A stretch of 64,000 bases of DNA from Microbulbifer pacificus (GCF_002959965.1 NZ_PREV01000027.1:310001-374000); one strand, 5' to 3'; shown: positions 43,852 through 54,509, numbered from the stretch's first letter. Program-made: numbers and translations. The notes: a model not told the origin generated them from the sequence alone.

Positions 43852-43948
43852 GGCAACCTTTGGTATTGGGTGCAGCGGGGCGGTTTGCGCGGGGCTCTTT
43901 TGAAGCCCCGCGGAGCAGATCCGGAATCGGATCAAAGAGTGAAGGGGG

Positions 43949-45040
43949 TCAGACGTTAAAGCGGAAGTGCACAACGTCACCGTCGACCACTACATACTCT
44001 TTGCCTTCCAGGCGCCACTTGCCGGCTTCCTTGGCCCCCGCTTCACCCTTATGAGCGACGAAATCGTTGTAGCTGATGACTTCCGCGCGGATGAATCCTT
44101 TCTCGAAATCCGTGTGAATCTTTCCCGCCGCCTGCGGCGCGGTGGCACCCAGGGGGATGGTCCAGGCGCGCACTTCTTTTACACCGGCGGTGAAGTAGGT
44201 GTGCAGGCCCAGCAGTTGATAGCCGGCGCGGATCACGCGGTTCAGTCCCGGCTCGTCCATGCCCAGGCCTTCGAGGAACTCCAGTTTTTCGTCGTCGTCG
44301 AGCTCGGCGATCTCGGATTCCAGCTTGTTGCAGATGGGCACCAGCACGGCGTTCTCTTCCGCAGCGATGGCCGCCACCGCATCCAGGTGCGGGTTGTTCT
44401 CGAAACCGTCTTCGTCCACGTTGGCGATGTACATGGTGGGCTTGATGGTGAGCAGGCTCAGTTCGCGCAGGTCCGCCAGCTCGTCGCTGTTCAGGCCGAA
44501 AGAGCGCAGCGGCTTGGCTTCGTTGAGATGCGGCTGAATTTTCTCCAGCAGTGCCTTCATCCGAATCGCGTGCTTGTCCTGGCCCTTGGCGGCGCGGCTA
44601 TAGCGTTGCAGTGCCTTTTCCACGGTATCCAGGTCCGCGAGTGCCAGTTCGGTGTTGATTACTTCGATGTCCGCCACCGGGTGTACCCGGTTGGCTACGT
44701 GGATTACGTTGTCGTTTTCGAAGCAGCGCACAACGTGGGCGATGGCGTCGGTCTCGCGGATGTTGGCGAGGAACTTGTTGCCGAGGCCTTCACCCTTGGA
44801 GGCGCCGGCGACCAGGCCGGCAATGTCGGTGAATTCCATGGTGGTGGGAATCACTTTCTGCGGCTTGATGATCTCCGCCAGCTTGTCGAGGCGGGGGTCT
44901 GGGACCGGCACGATGCCCGCGTTGGGCTCAATGGTACAGAAGGGGAAGTTCTCCGCGTCGATGCCCGCTTTGGTCAGGGCATTGAACAGGGTGGATTTGC
45001 CCACGTTGGGCAGGCCGACGATGCCGCAAGTAAAACCCAT
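43949..45040 (-). CDS. ychF: Redox-responsive ATPase YchF
   Basis: Obg-family P-loop ATPase of 363 aa that binds ribosomes. Motifs: [14 protein letters not shown] at the N-terminus, [22 protein letters not shown], and the C-terminal TGS domain ([18 protein letters not shown] and [11 protein letters not shown]). The length matches E. coli YchF (363 aa). It follows pth on the same strand in the conserved pth-ychF order and may be cotranscribed with it (65 nt apart). Confidence 0.97.
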   Translation of the reverse strand: MGFTCGIVGLPNVGKSTLFNALTKAGIDAENFPFCTIEPNAGIVPVPDPRLDKLAEIIKPQKVIPTTMEFTDIAGLVAGASKGEGLGNKFLANIRETDAIAHVVRCFENDNVIHVANRVHPVADIEVINTELALADLDTVEKALQRYSRAAKGQDKHAIRMKALLEKIQPHLNEAKPLRSFGLNSDELADLRELSLLTIKPTMYIANVDEDGFENNPHLDAVAAIAAEENAVLVPICNKLESEIAELDDDEKLEFLEGLGMDEPGLNRVIRAGYQLLGLHTYFTAGVKEVRAWTIPLGATAPQAAGKIHTDFEKGFIRAEVISYNDFVAHKGEAGAKEAGKWRLEGKEYVVVDGDVVHFRFNV

Positions 45041-45105
45041 GGTCTGAATCCTGTTGGTGTGGCTGAAAGCGCACGGGGCGTTTCGCCGTTTAAAAGGGAA
45101 AGCGG

Positions 45106-45705
45106 TTATTTGGCGCTGGTATGCAGTGTTTTCATTGCCCCGTTCCAGTCGCCAGCCGCGGCGGCGGGCATCACATCCACCGCGCGATCGATGGCTTCGG
45201 CCAGCTGATCCTGCTCGGTGCGCGGCGCGCGCTGCAGCACGTAATTGGCCACATCGCGGGCGTTGCCTGGGTGGTCGATACCGAGGCGCAGACGCATGAA
45301 GTCGCGATTGTTGCCGAGCGCTGCGATGATATCGCGCAGGCCATTGTGGCCCCCGTGTCCACCACCACTTTTCAGGCGCGCGGTGCCGCAGGGGAGATCC
45401 AGCTCATCGTGAGCGACCAGAATGGCTTCGGCGGGGATCTTGAAGAAGTTCGCCAGCGGGCCCACTGCCTGGCCACTGCGATTCATATAGGTGGTGGGAA
45501 TCAGCAGGCGGATTTCCCGCCCGCCGATTCGCACACGGCCGGAGAGGCCGTGATATTTGCTGTCTGGCGCGAGCTGGATGCCGTGGATACGGGCCAGCTC
45601 GGAGACAAAGTCGGCTCCGGCATTGTGCCGCGTCCGGTCGTATTCGGGGCCTGGGTTACCCAGGCCCACAATCAACTGGATGGGCGTGTCCGGAGCCTTA
45701 CTCAA
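45106..45705 (-). CDS. pth: Peptidyl-tRNA hydrolase
   Basis: Releases tRNA from prematurely dropped peptidyl-tRNA. Length 199 aa. Signature [18 protein letters not shown] at the N-terminus contains the catalytic His. [16 protein letters not shown] and [11 protein letters not shown] are further conserved blocks, followed by [13 protein letters not shown]. It is 28 nt after rplY, in the typical rplY-pth-ychF arrangement. Confidence 0.97.
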   Translation of the reverse strand: MSKAPDTPIQLIVGLGNPGPEYDRTRHNAGADFVSELARIHGIQLAPDSKYHGLSGRVRIGGREIRLLIPTTYMNRSGQAVGPLANFFKIPAEAILVAHDELDLPCGTARLKSGGGHGGHNGLRDIIAALGNNRDFMRLRLGIDHPGNARDVANYVLQRAPRTEQDQLAEAIDRAVDVMPAAAAGDWNGAMKTLHTSAK

Positions 45706-45733
45706 GGTACTGTTACCTTAAATTGCCAGCGGA

Positions 45734-46363
45734 TTACTCGCCGGACTCTTCGCCTTCTGCGGCAGAAGCGTCAGCTTCGATGGCGCCGCGCGGCTTGTGC
45801 ACAGAGGCAACAACCAGGTCGTGGTCCGCACCGTGGGACAGGGCCACAGACTCAACGCCAGCCGGCAGTTTGATGTCGGAAATATGGATGTTGCCGTCCA
45901 GCTCCAGGTTGGCCAGGTCTACTTCGATAAACTCGGGCAGCTTGGCAGCCGGTGCGCTGATTTCCAGCTCGGTCAGAGTGTGGGAAACGATGCCGCCGGC
46001 TTTAACGCCTTTGCACTTGTCTTCGTTCAGGAAGTGAACAGGCACTTTCACGTGAACTTTGGTGTTGGCGGAAACGCGCTGGAAGTCAGCGTGCAGCAGG
46101 ATGGCCTTGGCCGGGTGACGCTGCAGATCGCGCAGAATAACGCTCTCTTCCTTGCCATCGATGTCCAGGGTCAGAACGGAGGAGTAAACCGCTTCGTTTT
46201 CCAGAGCCTTGAACATGTCTTTTTGCAGCAGCGCAATGTTTTGTGGCTCGGCTTTGCCACCGTAAACGATGGCCGGAACTTTCGCTTCCTCACGACGCAG
46301 GCGGCGGCTCGCACCTTTCCCTTCGTCGCTGCGGACGCTGGCATTCAGTTTGAATTCAGACAT
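45734..46363 (-). CDS. rplY: 50S ribosomal protein L25 (Ctc form)
   Basis: 5S-rRNA-binding ribosomal protein, 209 aa. This is the long CTC form with an N-terminal L25 domain (ASRRLRREEAKVPAIVYGG) and a C-terminal beta domain (FLNEDKCKGVKAGGIVSHTLTELEI), ending in an acidic tail. The neighbours prs and pth are conserved. AAACCTCGGG before the ATG lacks a strong ribosome site except a weak GAGGTTTA on the coding strand. Confidence 0.96.
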   Translation of the reverse strand: MSEFKLNASVRSDEGKGASRRLRREEAKVPAIVYGGKAEPQNIALLQKDMFKALENEAVYSSVLTLDIDGKEESVILRDLQRHPAKAILLHADFQRVSANTKVHVKVPVHFLNEDKCKGVKAGGIVSHTLTELEISAPAAKLPEFIEVDLANLELDGNIHISDIKLPAGVESVALSHGADHDLVVASVHKPRGAIEADASAAEGEESGE

Positions 46364-46561
46364 GGGGTAAACCTCGGGTTGTCTGTCCAGAAGGCCCTGC
46401 GACCGGAACCCTCTGGGATTGCTATAAATCGGACAAAATCTATTGAATTGCCCAATAGTAAACGCCCGGCAGTGCCGGGCGGGCGCGTATTCTAAGGGGA
46501 AGCGCTGGGGAATGCCAGCGCTAAAAGGGCGGCCGTGTAAAGCGGGATTTACGCGTGGCGC

Positions 46562-47506
46562 TTACGAGCGGAACATGGCCGACAGGGATTCTTCGTTGCT
46601 GATGCGGCGCATGGATTCCGCCAGCATGGCTGACAGGGTCAGCTGGCGGATTTTCGGGGCCTTTTCCATCTTGTCGCCCAGCGGAATGGAGTCGGTGACC
46701 ACCAGTTCATCCAGAACGGAGTTGTTCAGATTGTCGATTGCCTTGCCGGAGAGTACCGGGTGCGTGCAGTAGGCGATGACTTTCTTGGCGCCGTGTTCTT
46801 TCAGGGCGTTGGCCGCATTACACAAGGTGCCGGCGGTATCCACCATGTCGTCCACCAGCAGGCAGGTGCGTCCATTGATCTCGCCGATAATGTTCATGAC
46901 TTCGGCCACATTCGCCGCCGGACGGCGCTTGTCGATAATGGCCAGATCGCAATCCAGGCTTTTCGCAACGGCGCGTGCGCGCACCACACCGCCGATATCC
47001 GGAGAAACCACCACCAGATTTTCGTAATTCTGGCGCTCGATATCATCCAGCAGTACGGAAGAGCCGTAGACGTTATCTACTGGTACATCAAAGAAGCCCT
47101 GAATCTGCTCCGCGTGCAGGTCGACGGTCAGAACCCGGTCGATACCCACGCTCACCATCATGTCGGCAACCACCTTGGCGGAAATCGGTACCCGCTGGGA
47201 GCGGACGCGGCGGTCCTGACGGGCGTAGCCGAAGTAGGGGACGACGGCCGTGATACGACCAGCGGAGGCGCGACGCAGTGCATCCACCAGGAGGATTAGT
47301 TCCATCAGGTTGCGGTTGGTGGGCTGGCAGGTGGACTGCACCACGAACACGTCACGGCCGCGCACATTGTCGGTGATCTCCACGGCGATCTCACCATCGG
47401 AGAAGCGCTTGACCACCGCCTCTCCCAGTGGAATTGCCATATGGTCAACAATCTTTTGTGCCAGTTCCGGGTTTGCGTTGCCGGTGAAGACCATTAAGTC
47501 AGCCAC
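46562..47506 (-). CDS. prs: Ribose-phosphate pyrophosphokinase
   Basis: Makes PRPP from ribose-5-P and ATP for nucleotide, His and Trp synthesis. Length 314 aa, matching E. coli Prs (315 aa). Motifs: [13 protein letters not shown] at the start, [19 protein letters not shown] (metal and active-site region) and the PRPP loop [14 protein letters not shown] short hairpin (46464-46480) between it and rplY may be a weak terminator. It lies downstream of tRNA-Gln in the conserved order. Confidence 0.97.
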   Translation of the reverse strand: MADLMVFTGNANPELAQKIVDHMAIPLGEAVVKRFSDGEIAVEITDNVRGRDVFVVQSTCQPTNRNLMELILLVDALRRASAGRITAVVPYFGYARQDRRVRSQRVPISAKVVADMMVSVGIDRVLTVDLHAEQIQGFFDVPVDNVYGSSVLLDDIERQNYENLVVVSPDIGGVVRARAVAKSLDCDLAIIDKRRPAANVAEVMNIIGEINGRTCLLVDDMVDTAGTLCNAANALKEHGAKKVIAYCTHPVLSGKAIDNLNNSVLDELVVTDSIPLGDKMEKAPKIRQLTLSAMLAESMRRISNEESLSAMFRS

Positions 47507-47804
47507 TGCGAGTACCTTTTCTGTTGGTAAGTAGAGATAGTAGTGAAGTTCAGGTGAATTGCGGAGCGAGAACTGCTTGCAGAATAGTGTGATGCCGGTT
47601 CATTGGGCGACCATGGATGCAAGTGTTGTGAGGGTGAGCCAGGTTGGCCGGTAATCGGGGGTGGCCCCGAAGCTCCAAAGCGAGCCATGGAGGGCTCGCC
47701 CGCAAACCAGTACCGCTGGTTTGGCGGGAGCTAAGTGCGGACATACGCCGCGCTTAGCGTCTTTTCTGGAATTCATGGATGAATTTCAGAAAACTTAAAT
47801 AGAA
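47507..47804. repeat. Array of consecutive palindromes between tRNA-Gln and prs
   Basis: Gap of about 300 bp with no gene. Successive hairpins: CGAGCC/GGGCTCG (about 47681-47698), CCCGCAAACCAG with its bulged complement (47699-47728), GCTAAG/CTTAGC (47730-47758), and a 32-bp near-perfect palindrome ending TTTTCTG/CAGAAAA (47762-47793). The last could terminate the tRNA-Gln transcript. Together they look like a REP/BIME-type or miniature-element cluster. Confidence 0.6.
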
Positions 47805-47823
47805 TGGCAGGGGCGGAAGGATT
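47804..47823 (-). repeat. Duplicated 3' tail of tRNA-Gln
   Basis: 20 bp identical to 47924-47943, the 3' end of tRNA-Gln including CCA, repeated exactly 120 bp downstream in the direction of tRNA transcription. After it the sequence diverges. The arrangement resembles the E. coli tyrT repeats, which carry a copy of the terminal 19 bp of tRNA-Tyr, but it could also be a scar of a past integration. Confidence 0.8.
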
Positions 47824-47924
47824 AGCTTCGCCCGCGGCTCGCTGGTCTCCGCTGGCTTCGCCAGCTCCGGCTCGAACCTGTCAGGGCTCGCTGTTTTCGC
47901 AAAGCTCACTGCCATCTGAAAATA

Positions 47925-47999
47925 TGGCAGGGGCGGAAGGATTCGAACCTTCGCATGACGGGATCAAAACCCGCTGCCTTACCGCTTGGCTACGCCCCT
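47925..47999 (-). tRNA. tRNA-Gln (UUG), second copy
   Basis: 75-nt tRNA matching the copy at 26632-26706 in sequence: anticodon TTG and encoded CCA. It sits between ispE and prs, where Pseudomonas also carries tRNA-Gln. It is probably transcribed with or just after ispE. Confidence 0.97.
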
Positions 48000-48020
48000 G
48001 CAATGCTGCAGTTGATCAAT

Positions 48021-48911
48021 CTAGATTGAAGCTGCAAATTTCGCGAGTTGCCGGTGGGTGGGTGATTCGTTTACCCCCCTGGCAACAAAACCTCTCCATC
48101 CCGCGGGACGCTTGGCAAGCACATTTTGCGCCGCCGCTTCCGAGTCGAAGCTGGCAAACACACAGGCGCCGCTTCCCGTAAGGAAGGCCTGCCCGTATTG
48201 CGCCAACCACTCTCTGGTCATCCGCACATCCGGGTAGAGGTTCTCGACCAGTGGCTGAAAGTCATTGCCCGAATACTCATCGAGCCAGCGTGTATCCAGC
48301 CGCCTGTCGCGAAGGGCCGCTAATGTAATTGCGGCGGAATCTCTTGTCAAACGCGGATCGGAAAATAACGCGCCAGTGCTCACGTGGCAGTCGGGCGTCA
48401 GCACCAGATACCAGCGGGGTGTGATGAAAACTGGCGTCAGGTGTTCGCCCACGCCCTCGGCGAAAGCCGAGTGACCGCGCACGAACACGGGTACATCGGC
48501 GCCGAGCTGCCTGCCGAGCTCGGCAAGCGTGTCGATACCGAGCTTGGAGCGCCAGAGTGCATTAAGTCCCAGCAGGGTCGTTGCCGCATCGCTGCTGCCG
48601 CCGCCCACGCCGCCGCCCGCCGGCAGAACTTTTCTTACCGAAATATGCGCGCCCAGTGTGTGGTCGCCGCAGGTCTGTTTGATCAGCTGCGCCGCCTGGT
48701 AAATCAGATTGTTTTCGGGGGCGACATCCACGCCGGGACATTCCAGTGCAATGGCGCCGTCATTCATGTGGGTAAATGTCAGCGTGTCACCGTAATCCAG
48801 CAGCTGAAACACGGTTTGCAGTTCATGGTAACCGTCGGATCGGCGGCCGAGGATCCGAAGCATCAGGTTGAGCTTGGCGGGGGCCGTCAGGGTCAGGATG
48901 GGGGGATTCAT
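48021..48911 (-). CDS. ispE: 4-diphosphocytidyl-2-C-methyl-D-erythritol kinase
   Basis: GHMP kinase of the MEP isoprenoid pathway. About 296 aa from the ATG at 48911 (MNPPILTLTAPAKLNL); a GTG at 48944 is an alternative. Motifs: APAKLNLMLRILGRRSDGYHEL (substrate site) and PAGGGVGGGSSDAATTL (ATP-binding glycine-rich loop). TGSGACVFASF is near the C-terminus. It follows lolB in the conserved lolB-ispE order. Confidence 0.96.
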   Translation of the reverse strand: MNPPILTLTAPAKLNLMLRILGRRSDGYHELQTVFQLLDYGDTLTFTHMNDGAIALECPGVDVAPENNLIYQAAQLIKQTCGDHTLGAHISVRKVLPAGGGVGGGSSDAATTLLGLNALWRSKLGIDTLAELGRQLGADVPVFVRGHSAFAEGVGEHLTPVFITPRWYLVLTPDCHVSTGALFSDPRLTRDSAAITLAALRDRRLDTRWLDEYSGNDFQPLVENLYPDVRMTREWLAQYGQAFLTGSGACVFASFDSEAAAQNVLAKRPAGWRGFVARGVNESPTHRQLAKFAASI

Positions 48912-49046
48912 ATTTTCGGTAGCGGTGGTCAAGGCTGCGAACACGGGCGGCTATGGTAACAGCCGCCCGCGTTTGCGAATACGTACATGGACGCCCTTGG
49001 GGCAGGGCGCACGCGTGTTGAGTGGCTACCGCGAAATAAGGAGGTC

Positions 49047-49700
49047 TTACTTTGGCTCCCACTCCTTGATCACTACGGTCACGCTGACGGGGCCCGCGGC
49101 CTGATTAGTGGCGGCGGTAATACGGGTGGGCAGCTGGTAGGGGCCGACAGACTGATAGCCGCTAAAATCCAGTTGCCATCCGGCCTGCTGCAGCCTCAGC
49201 AGCTGTCCCTGAGCGTTTCTCTGCTCACCGCTGACTGCGCCCGGCGCAACAAGGCCGCGCACCCAGTAAAACATTTCCGATACCGGGAGCGGCCAGCCCA
49301 TGATTTCTTCCGTCAGCTGCGCGGGGTTTGATGCGATAACCGCGGGATCGTTGCCGCGCTGAAGGCTGACGCCGGTAGGTGAGCCGCTGATCATCGTGGC
49401 GCCGGCGCCCAATGGGCCGCTCAGGTGAATGCGGTAATTGCCACTGGCCTGCTGCCAGGTGAGATTGGCGCTGCCGTTTTCTTTTGGTGAGCGCACGCCC
49501 AATTTGCCTTTGACTTCCCAGCGCTGCAGTGCCGCGGCGGACTGCGCCTGGGTGGCTTGCCCGGGCGGTTGCTGGGGCTGTGGTTTCTGTGCACTACAGG
49601 CCGCGAGTGTCAGCAACAACAGCGCGGCCGTCAAACGTGTTGCGAATGTGTTCAGTGGTGTAAATCGGGACAGAGAGAGAACTTCAGCTTTCCGTAACAT
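49047..49700 (-). CDS. lolB: Outer-membrane lipoprotein LolB
   Basis: Receives lipoproteins from LolA and inserts them in the outer membrane. Length 217 aa with a signal peptide ending in lipobox LAAC (about residue 35). The mature part shows the LolB pattern RWEVKGKLGVRSPKENGSANLTW and later DFSGYQSVGPYQLPTRI. The start overlaps the end of the TPR gene by 17 bp. A proline/glutamine-rich linker follows the lipobox. Confidence 0.94.
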   Translation of the reverse strand: MLRKAEVLSLSRFTPLNTFATRLTAALLLLTLAACSAQKPQPQQPPGQATQAQSAAALQRWEVKGKLGVRSPKENGSANLTWQQASGNYRIHLSGPLGAGATMISGSPTGVSLQRGNDPAVIASNPAQLTEEIMGWPLPVSEMFYWVRGLVAPGAVSGEQRNAQGQLLRLQQAGWQLDFSGYQSVGPYQLPTRITAATNQAAGPVSVTVVIKEWEPK

Positions 49701-51663
49701 GCTGTTCCAGTCTTTGTTGATCCTGCAGCCGTTGCATGGCCTCTGGAATGAGTTTGCTTTCCGGGTTCAACTGCAGTCCCTGCTCCCATACCTGCATCGC
49801 CTGCTGGTGTTCACCCAGTGCCCACAGGGCTTCGCCCAGATGTGCGGCAATCTCGTGGTCCTGAAGCAGGGAGAGTGCCTTTTGCAGATATTTCACCGCT
49901 TCGCTGTGATTGCCGAGGCGGTGGTGCGCCCAACCCATGCTGTCGATGATGGCGGGGTCGTCCGGGCTCAATTCCAACGCCTTGGTGATCAGCGCCAGCG
50001 CCTCGTTGAGGCGGTCGTTATAGGAAAGCAGTTTGTAACCCAATGTGTTCAGGAGGTTCGCATTATCCGGGTCGCGCGACAACAATTTACGCAAACCCAG
50101 TTCAAAGTTTTCCACATCTCCCAGTTGTTCGCTGGTCATGGCGTGGGCATAAATCAGACGATTACTGTCGTCGCTGATTTTAATCGCGCCGGCCAGAACG
50201 GATTGTGCTTCTTTGAGATAACCGTGTTTGGTCAGGAGTTCCGTCTGTAGCAGGTAAAACTGTTCCTTCTGGCCGGGATGGCGCTGGCGCAGTTCTTCAA
50301 ACCATGCATCGGTTTCCGCGAGATGACCATTCGCGGTGAGCAGTGCAGTACCGTGGGTGATGGCCTGCACATAATCGCTACCGGGTCGCACCATACGGTA
50401 GTGGGTAACGGCCTGTTTGATATCGCCGCCCTGTTCGGCTATGCCCGCGAGATAAAAATGTGCCGCGGATTCGTGCTCTTCCATCACCAGTAGTTTTTCC
50501 AGCAATGGCTTGGCTTTGTCGAACTGTTTGGTTTCGTACTGAATCAGTGCCAGTGACAGCATCAGATTGCCGTCATTGGGGCGTTGCTTAACCAGTTCGA
50601 GAAATTGCTGCTGCGCCAACTCCAGGTCATCGCGGATCAATAGGCGTGCGTACTGCAGGCGCAGTCGACTCTCTTTCGGGTAGAGGGCAACAAGATTCTC
50701 CAGCAGTTTGCGGGCTTCTTTTTCGCGTCCCATGTCGATCAGAATATGGGATTCCAGCAGTGGGGCATCCAGCAGCGCCGGGTCCTGTTCCTGCACAACA
50801 CGGGTAATGCGCAACGCTTGTTCGGATTGGTTGTTGGCGCGTAGTACCATAGCCAGTGCCAGGGATACTTCGGTGTTGTTGGGGAACTTCTGCGACAGGC
50901 GCTGGAACTCCGGTAGGACTTTTTTGGCCAGTTCTTCGTTGTCGACCACGGTGGCGGCTACCGATTGCAACGGCGCATCACCGCCCAGTTCCAGTGCGCG
51001 CTCCGCATGGTGCATGGCGCTGTCCAGTTCACCGGCGAGGGTCAATTCGGCGGTGGCGGCAAGCTGTGCCTCCCTGTTTTCGGGTTCCAGCTCTACCCAT
51101 AACTGCGCGGAGCGCAGGGCGGCGCGACGGGCATTGAGAAAACGCGCAATACGTGTGGCGCGAGCGGCGACGCCGGCATCTTTGGTGCGCTCGGCCTGGA
51201 AGTAGTAATTGGCGAGCGCCAGGTCATACTGCTCGCGGTTGCCGGCAACTTCCGCCACCAGCAGGGTGTAAAAGGTTTCAATGGGGAATGGCTTGACCTT
51301 GTCTTGCGCGTCCGCATTGTCGGCAACCACTTCGCCCCGTGTAGTACTTACAGGTGCCGAATTCTCATCCTCATCCGCTTTGCTGTCCGCTGCGGGGGTG
51401 GCGCTTCCGCGACCATCGTTGGCGTTCTTCTCGTAAGACGAGGTCACCACCGGCGCCTGGGTACCCGGTTGCGGGGGCTGCTGAGTGCAGGCGCACAGTA
51501 CCGCCATGGAGATTGCTGCTGCCAATCGCCGGCTGCGGCGCTGCAGCTGCTGTGGTTCTACTGGCCATGTCGGCCGTTCGGCCCCGCTGCCGGGGGTGGG
51601 GTGTTTGGCTGCAAGTGGTGGGGCAAACCAGGGGGTGAAGAGAGATGCAAAGAAAAGCTGCAT
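49684..51663 (-). CDS. TPR-repeat lipoprotein
   Basis: About 659 aa from the ATG at 51663. The frame is open to 51756 and the true start is uncertain because no ribosome site is evident. A lipobox-like LCAC follows a basic stretch (RRSRRLAAAISMAVLCAC), so a start closer to that point is possible. Many TPR units span about residues 170-650 (for example LALITKALELSPDDPAIIDS and ALWALGEHQQAMQVWEQGL). Such TPR lipoproteins commonly sit upstream of lolB in Pseudomonas-like genomes. Likely a periplasmic scaffold. The gene overlaps lolB. Confidence 0.85.
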   Translation of the reverse strand: MQLFFASLFTPWFAPPLAAKHPTPGSGAERPTWPVEPQQLQRRSRRLAAAISMAVLCACTQQPPQPGTQAPVVTSSYEKNANDGRGSATPAADSKADEDENSAPVSTTRGEVVADNADAQDKVKPFPIETFYTLLVAEVAGNREQYDLALANYYFQAERTKDAGVAARATRIARFLNARRAALRSAQLWVELEPENREAQLAATAELTLAGELDSAMHHAERALELGGDAPLQSVAATVVDNEELAKKVLPEFQRLSQKFPNNTEVSLALAMVLRANNQSEQALRITRVVQEQDPALLDAPLLESHILIDMGREKEARKLLENLVALYPKESRLRLQYARLLIRDDLELAQQQFLELVKQRPNDGNLMLSLALIQYETKQFDKAKPLLEKLLVMEEHESAAHFYLAGIAEQGGDIKQAVTHYRMVRPGSDYVQAITHGTALLTANGHLAETDAWFEELRQRHPGQKEQFYLLQTELLTKHGYLKEAQSVLAGAIKISDDSNRLIYAHAMTSEQLGDVENFELGLRKLLSRDPDNANLLNTLGYKLLSYNDRLNEALALITKALELSPDDPAIIDSMGWAHHRLGNHSEAVKYLQKALSLLQDHEIAAHLGEALWALGEHQQAMQVWEQGLQLNPESKLIPEAMQRLQDQQRLEQHVTES

Positions 51664-52115
51664 AGAAACGTGTCCGTACGTTCGCGCCGACCATCTGCCA
51701 ACCAGGGGTTGATCCCGCTGCGAATCCTCGCTGCGGGGCGGGGTGGACAGTAGCATTGCTGCCGCACCGGTCCGGGTGATGGGGCGCCTGTTGGCGTATT
51801 TTTCCGGGTTATCGCCGTATAATTCTAGTTCTCAAATCCGCACCCGTTGGCCGTTGACCGGCTGCGGTGGCAAAGTCAGCACCTAATTAAACCGTAGTTA
51901 AATGCGCCATGACTGCACGGCACTGCTCGGGTTGCGGCGGAAATGGCCAGTCTGCCCGGTGGGTTGGGCTATTACATGGATAGGGTGATACCGCTTGCAC
52001 GGGGCCCGACGGGCCCGGACAATGTGCGGCCATTTCAGTCAGTGGCGGGAGAGTTTCCCGCCTGGCCAGCCGGAGAGTGCGCACTGCGGCGCCGTAGTAG
52101 AGACGACGACAACCG
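51664..52115 (+). promoter_or_regulatory. Divergent TPR-hemA intergenic region
   Basis: About 450 bp. A consensus -10 TATAAT lies at 51818-51823, with no convincing -35 at the right distance. If used, the hemA leader would be nearly 300 nt long. It contains GC-rich hairpins such as GGGCCCGACGGGCCC and GCGGGAGAGTTTCCCGC. No gene was seen. Confidence 0.45.
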
Positions 52116-53420
52116 ATGCCAATCATTGCCCTGGGAATCAATCACGACAGCGCGCCGGTCGCCGTGCGCGAGCGGGTGGCGTTCGCCCCCGAAGTGATGC
52201 CCAGTGCGCTGGCGGAGGCTCGCACGGCTCTTGAGTGCCGCGAGCTGGCTATCCTGTCCACCTGTAATCGCACCGAAATCTACGGCGAGGTAGCCCCCGA
52301 GGCGCTGTTGTCCTGGATCTCTGAATACCACGGGGTGCCGTTGGACCAGCTGGCCGATTGCTATTACCAGTTTACCGATGAGCAGGCGGTGCGCCACATG
52401 ATGCGGGTAGCCTGCGGGCTCGACTCCCTGGTACTCGGTGAGCCGCAGATTCTGGGGCAAATGAAATCCGCCTACGCTGTCGCGCGGGAATCCGGCAGTG
52501 TCGGCTCTACCCTGCACAACGTGTTCCAGCAGGTGTTTTCGGTGGCGAAGAAGGTGCGCACCGAAACCGCGATTGGCGAGAACCCGGTGTCCGTGGCTTA
52601 CGCCGCGGTGTCCCTGGCGTCGCGGATTTTTACCGATCTTGGCCAGCAGACGGCGCTGTTGATTGGCGCCGGCGAAACCATAGAGCTGGTGGCCCGGCAT
52701 TTGCTGGATAAGGGCGTCAAACAGCTGATCGTTGCCAACCGCACCCTGAGTCGGGCGCAGTCGCTGGCGGAGGATTTCGGGGCCGAGGCGATCCTGCTGG
52801 CGGACATTCCCGAGTACCTGCCACGGGCGGACATCGTTATCAGCTCCACCGCCAGCCAGCTGCCGATTCTCGGCAAGGGCGCAGTGGAAACCGCGCTCAA
52901 GCAGCGTCGTCATCGCCCCATGTTCATGGTGGATATCGCGGTGCCGCGGGATATCGAACCCCAGGTGGCGAAACTCGATGATGTCTACCTTTATACCGTC
53001 GATGACCTGCGCGGCGTGATTGACGAGGGCAAGCGTTTGCGTGAGCAGGCCGCGGAGGCCGCACACCATATCGTCGACGCCGCTGCGCAGGTCTTCATGC
53101 GCGAACAGCGCAGCCTGCAGGCGGTGGATTCCATCCGCAGCTACCGCCAACAGGCCCAGGCGGTGAGCAAGGACGAACTGGAAAAAGCGCTGATCCAGCT
53201 GCGCGCCGGTGGCGACCCGGAGCAGCTGCTCGAGCAGATGGCGCGCACCCTCACCAACAAGCTGATCCATGCTCCCACCGTGGCGCTGCGTCAGGCCACC
53301 GCCGACGGTGACCTGGAGCGGCTGCGTATCGCGCGGGAAATCATTGGCCTGCAGCCGGAAGATCCCGGCCAGGACACGGACAATTCGGCCAATGCGCCGG
53401 AGAAGAAGAATCACAAGTAA
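52116..53420 (+). CDS. hemA: Glutamyl-tRNA reductase
   Basis: First step of tetrapyrrole synthesis in the C5 pathway: glutamyl-tRNA to glutamate-1-semialdehyde. Length 434 aa. The active-site Cys is C50 in [11 protein letters not shown]. Further motifs: [17 protein letters not shown], the NADPH site [15 protein letters not shown], and [16 protein letters not shown] sequence ([13 protein letters not shown]). The stop overlaps the prfA start by one base, so they are cotranslated. Confidence 0.97.
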   Translation: MPIIALGINHDSAPVAVRERVAFAPEVMPSALAEARTALECRELAILSTCNRTEIYGEVAPEALLSWISEYHGVPLDQLADCYYQFTDEQAVRHMMRVACGLDSLVLGEPQILGQMKSAYAVARESGSVGSTLHNVFQQVFSVAKKVRTETAIGENPVSVAYAAVSLASRIFTDLGQQTALLIGAGETIELVARHLLDKGVKQLIVANRTLSRAQSLAEDFGAEAILLADIPEYLPRADIVISSTASQLPILGKGAVETALKQRRHRPMFMVDIAVPRDIEPQVAKLDDVYLYTVDDLRGVIDEGKRLREQAAEAAHHIVDAAAQVFMREQRSLQAVDSIRSYRQQAQAVSKDELEKALIQLRAGGDPEQLLEQMARTLTNKLIHAPTVALRQATADGDLERLRIAREIIGLQPEDPGQDTDNSANAPEKKNHK

Positions 53421-54505
53421 TGAAAGCTTCGGTACAACAGAAACTCGACCACCTGGTAGAGCGCCACGAGGAGGTCTCCGCCCTGTTGGGCGATGCGGAA
53501 ACCATCAGTGACCAGGACAAATTTCGCGACCTGTCGCGGGAATACGCGGAGCTCGAAGAAGTGGTGAAGTGCTACCAGCGCTTCAAAACTCTGCAGGAAG
53601 ATATGGCTGCCGCGCGGGAAATGCTCGATGACAGCGACGCGGAACTGCGTCAGATGGCCCAGGAGGAACTGCGCGAGGCGGAGGCCCAGCTGGAACCGCT
53701 GGAAAAAGAATTGCAGACCCTGCTGCTGCCCCGTGACCCCAACGATCGCAAAAACGTCTACCTGGAAGTCCGCGCCGGCACCGGCGGCGATGAGGCGGCG
53801 ATCTTCTCCGGCGATCTGTTCCGTATGTACTCCCGCTACGCGGAAAAACAGGGCTGGCGTATCGAGGTGATCAGCGAAAACCCCGGTGAACACGGCGGTT
53901 ACAAGGAAATCATCACCCGTGTGGTGGGTGAGGATGTCTACGCCCGACTCAAGTTCGAGTCTGGCGCACACCGCGTGCAGCGAGTGCCGGAAACCGAGTC
54001 CCAGGGGCGTATTCACACCTCTGCCTGCACCGTAGCGGTCATGCCGGAGCCCGACGAGCGCGACGCCATTGAGATCAACAAGGCGGACCTGCGCGTGGAT
54101 ACCTACCGCGCTTCCGGCGCTGGCGGCCAGCATGTGAACAAGACCGATTCCGCCGTGCGCCTCACCCATATTCCCACCGGCATCGTGGTGGAGTGCCAGG
54201 ACGAGCGCTCTCAGCACAAGAACCGCGCCAAGGCGATGGCACTCTTGCAGGCCAAGCTGAACAATGCCCAGGAATCCGCCGCCGCCCAGGAAATCTCCGA
54301 CGCGCGCCGCAATCTGGTGGGCAGCGGTGATCGCTCCGAGCGTATCCGCACCTACAACTTTCCCCAGGGGCGCCTCACCGATCACCGCATCGGCCTCACC
54401 CTGTACAAACTCGACGAAGTGATGCAGGGCGCGCTCGACGAGGTCATCGGCGCGCTGCGCACCGAATACCAGGCGGATCAGCTGGCGGCGCTGGGGCAGC
54501 ACTGA
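53420..54505 (+). CDS. prfA: Peptide chain release factor 1
   Basis: Recognises UAA and UAG stop codons. Length 361 aa. The GGQ hydrolysis motif is at 235-237 ([15 protein letters not shown]). The codon-recognition tripeptide reads PET in [11 protein letters not shown], a normal RF1 variant. It overlaps hemA by one base and is followed 4 nt later by prmC, which methylates the GGQ glutamine. Confidence 0.98.
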   Translation: MKASVQQKLDHLVERHEEVSALLGDAETISDQDKFRDLSREYAELEEVVKCYQRFKTLQEDMAAAREMLDDSDAELRQMAQEELREAEAQLEPLEKELQTLLLPRDPNDRKNVYLEVRAGTGGDEAAIFSGDLFRMYSRYAEKQGWRIEVISENPGEHGGYKEIITRVVGEDVYARLKFESGAHRVQRVPETESQGRIHTSACTVAVMPEPDERDAIEINKADLRVDTYRASGAGGQHVNKTDSAVRLTHIPTGIVVECQDERSQHKNRAKAMALLQAKLNNAQESAAAQEISDARRNLVGSGDRSERIRTYNFPQGRLTDHRIGLTLYKLDEVMQGALDEVIGALRTEYQADQLAALGQH

Positions 54506-54509
54506 TTTC

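Noticed and set aside
47804..48181. 125-aa plus-strand frame across tRNA-Gln and the end of ispE
   Set aside because: It crosses a tRNA gene and lies antisense to ispE, with no start signal.
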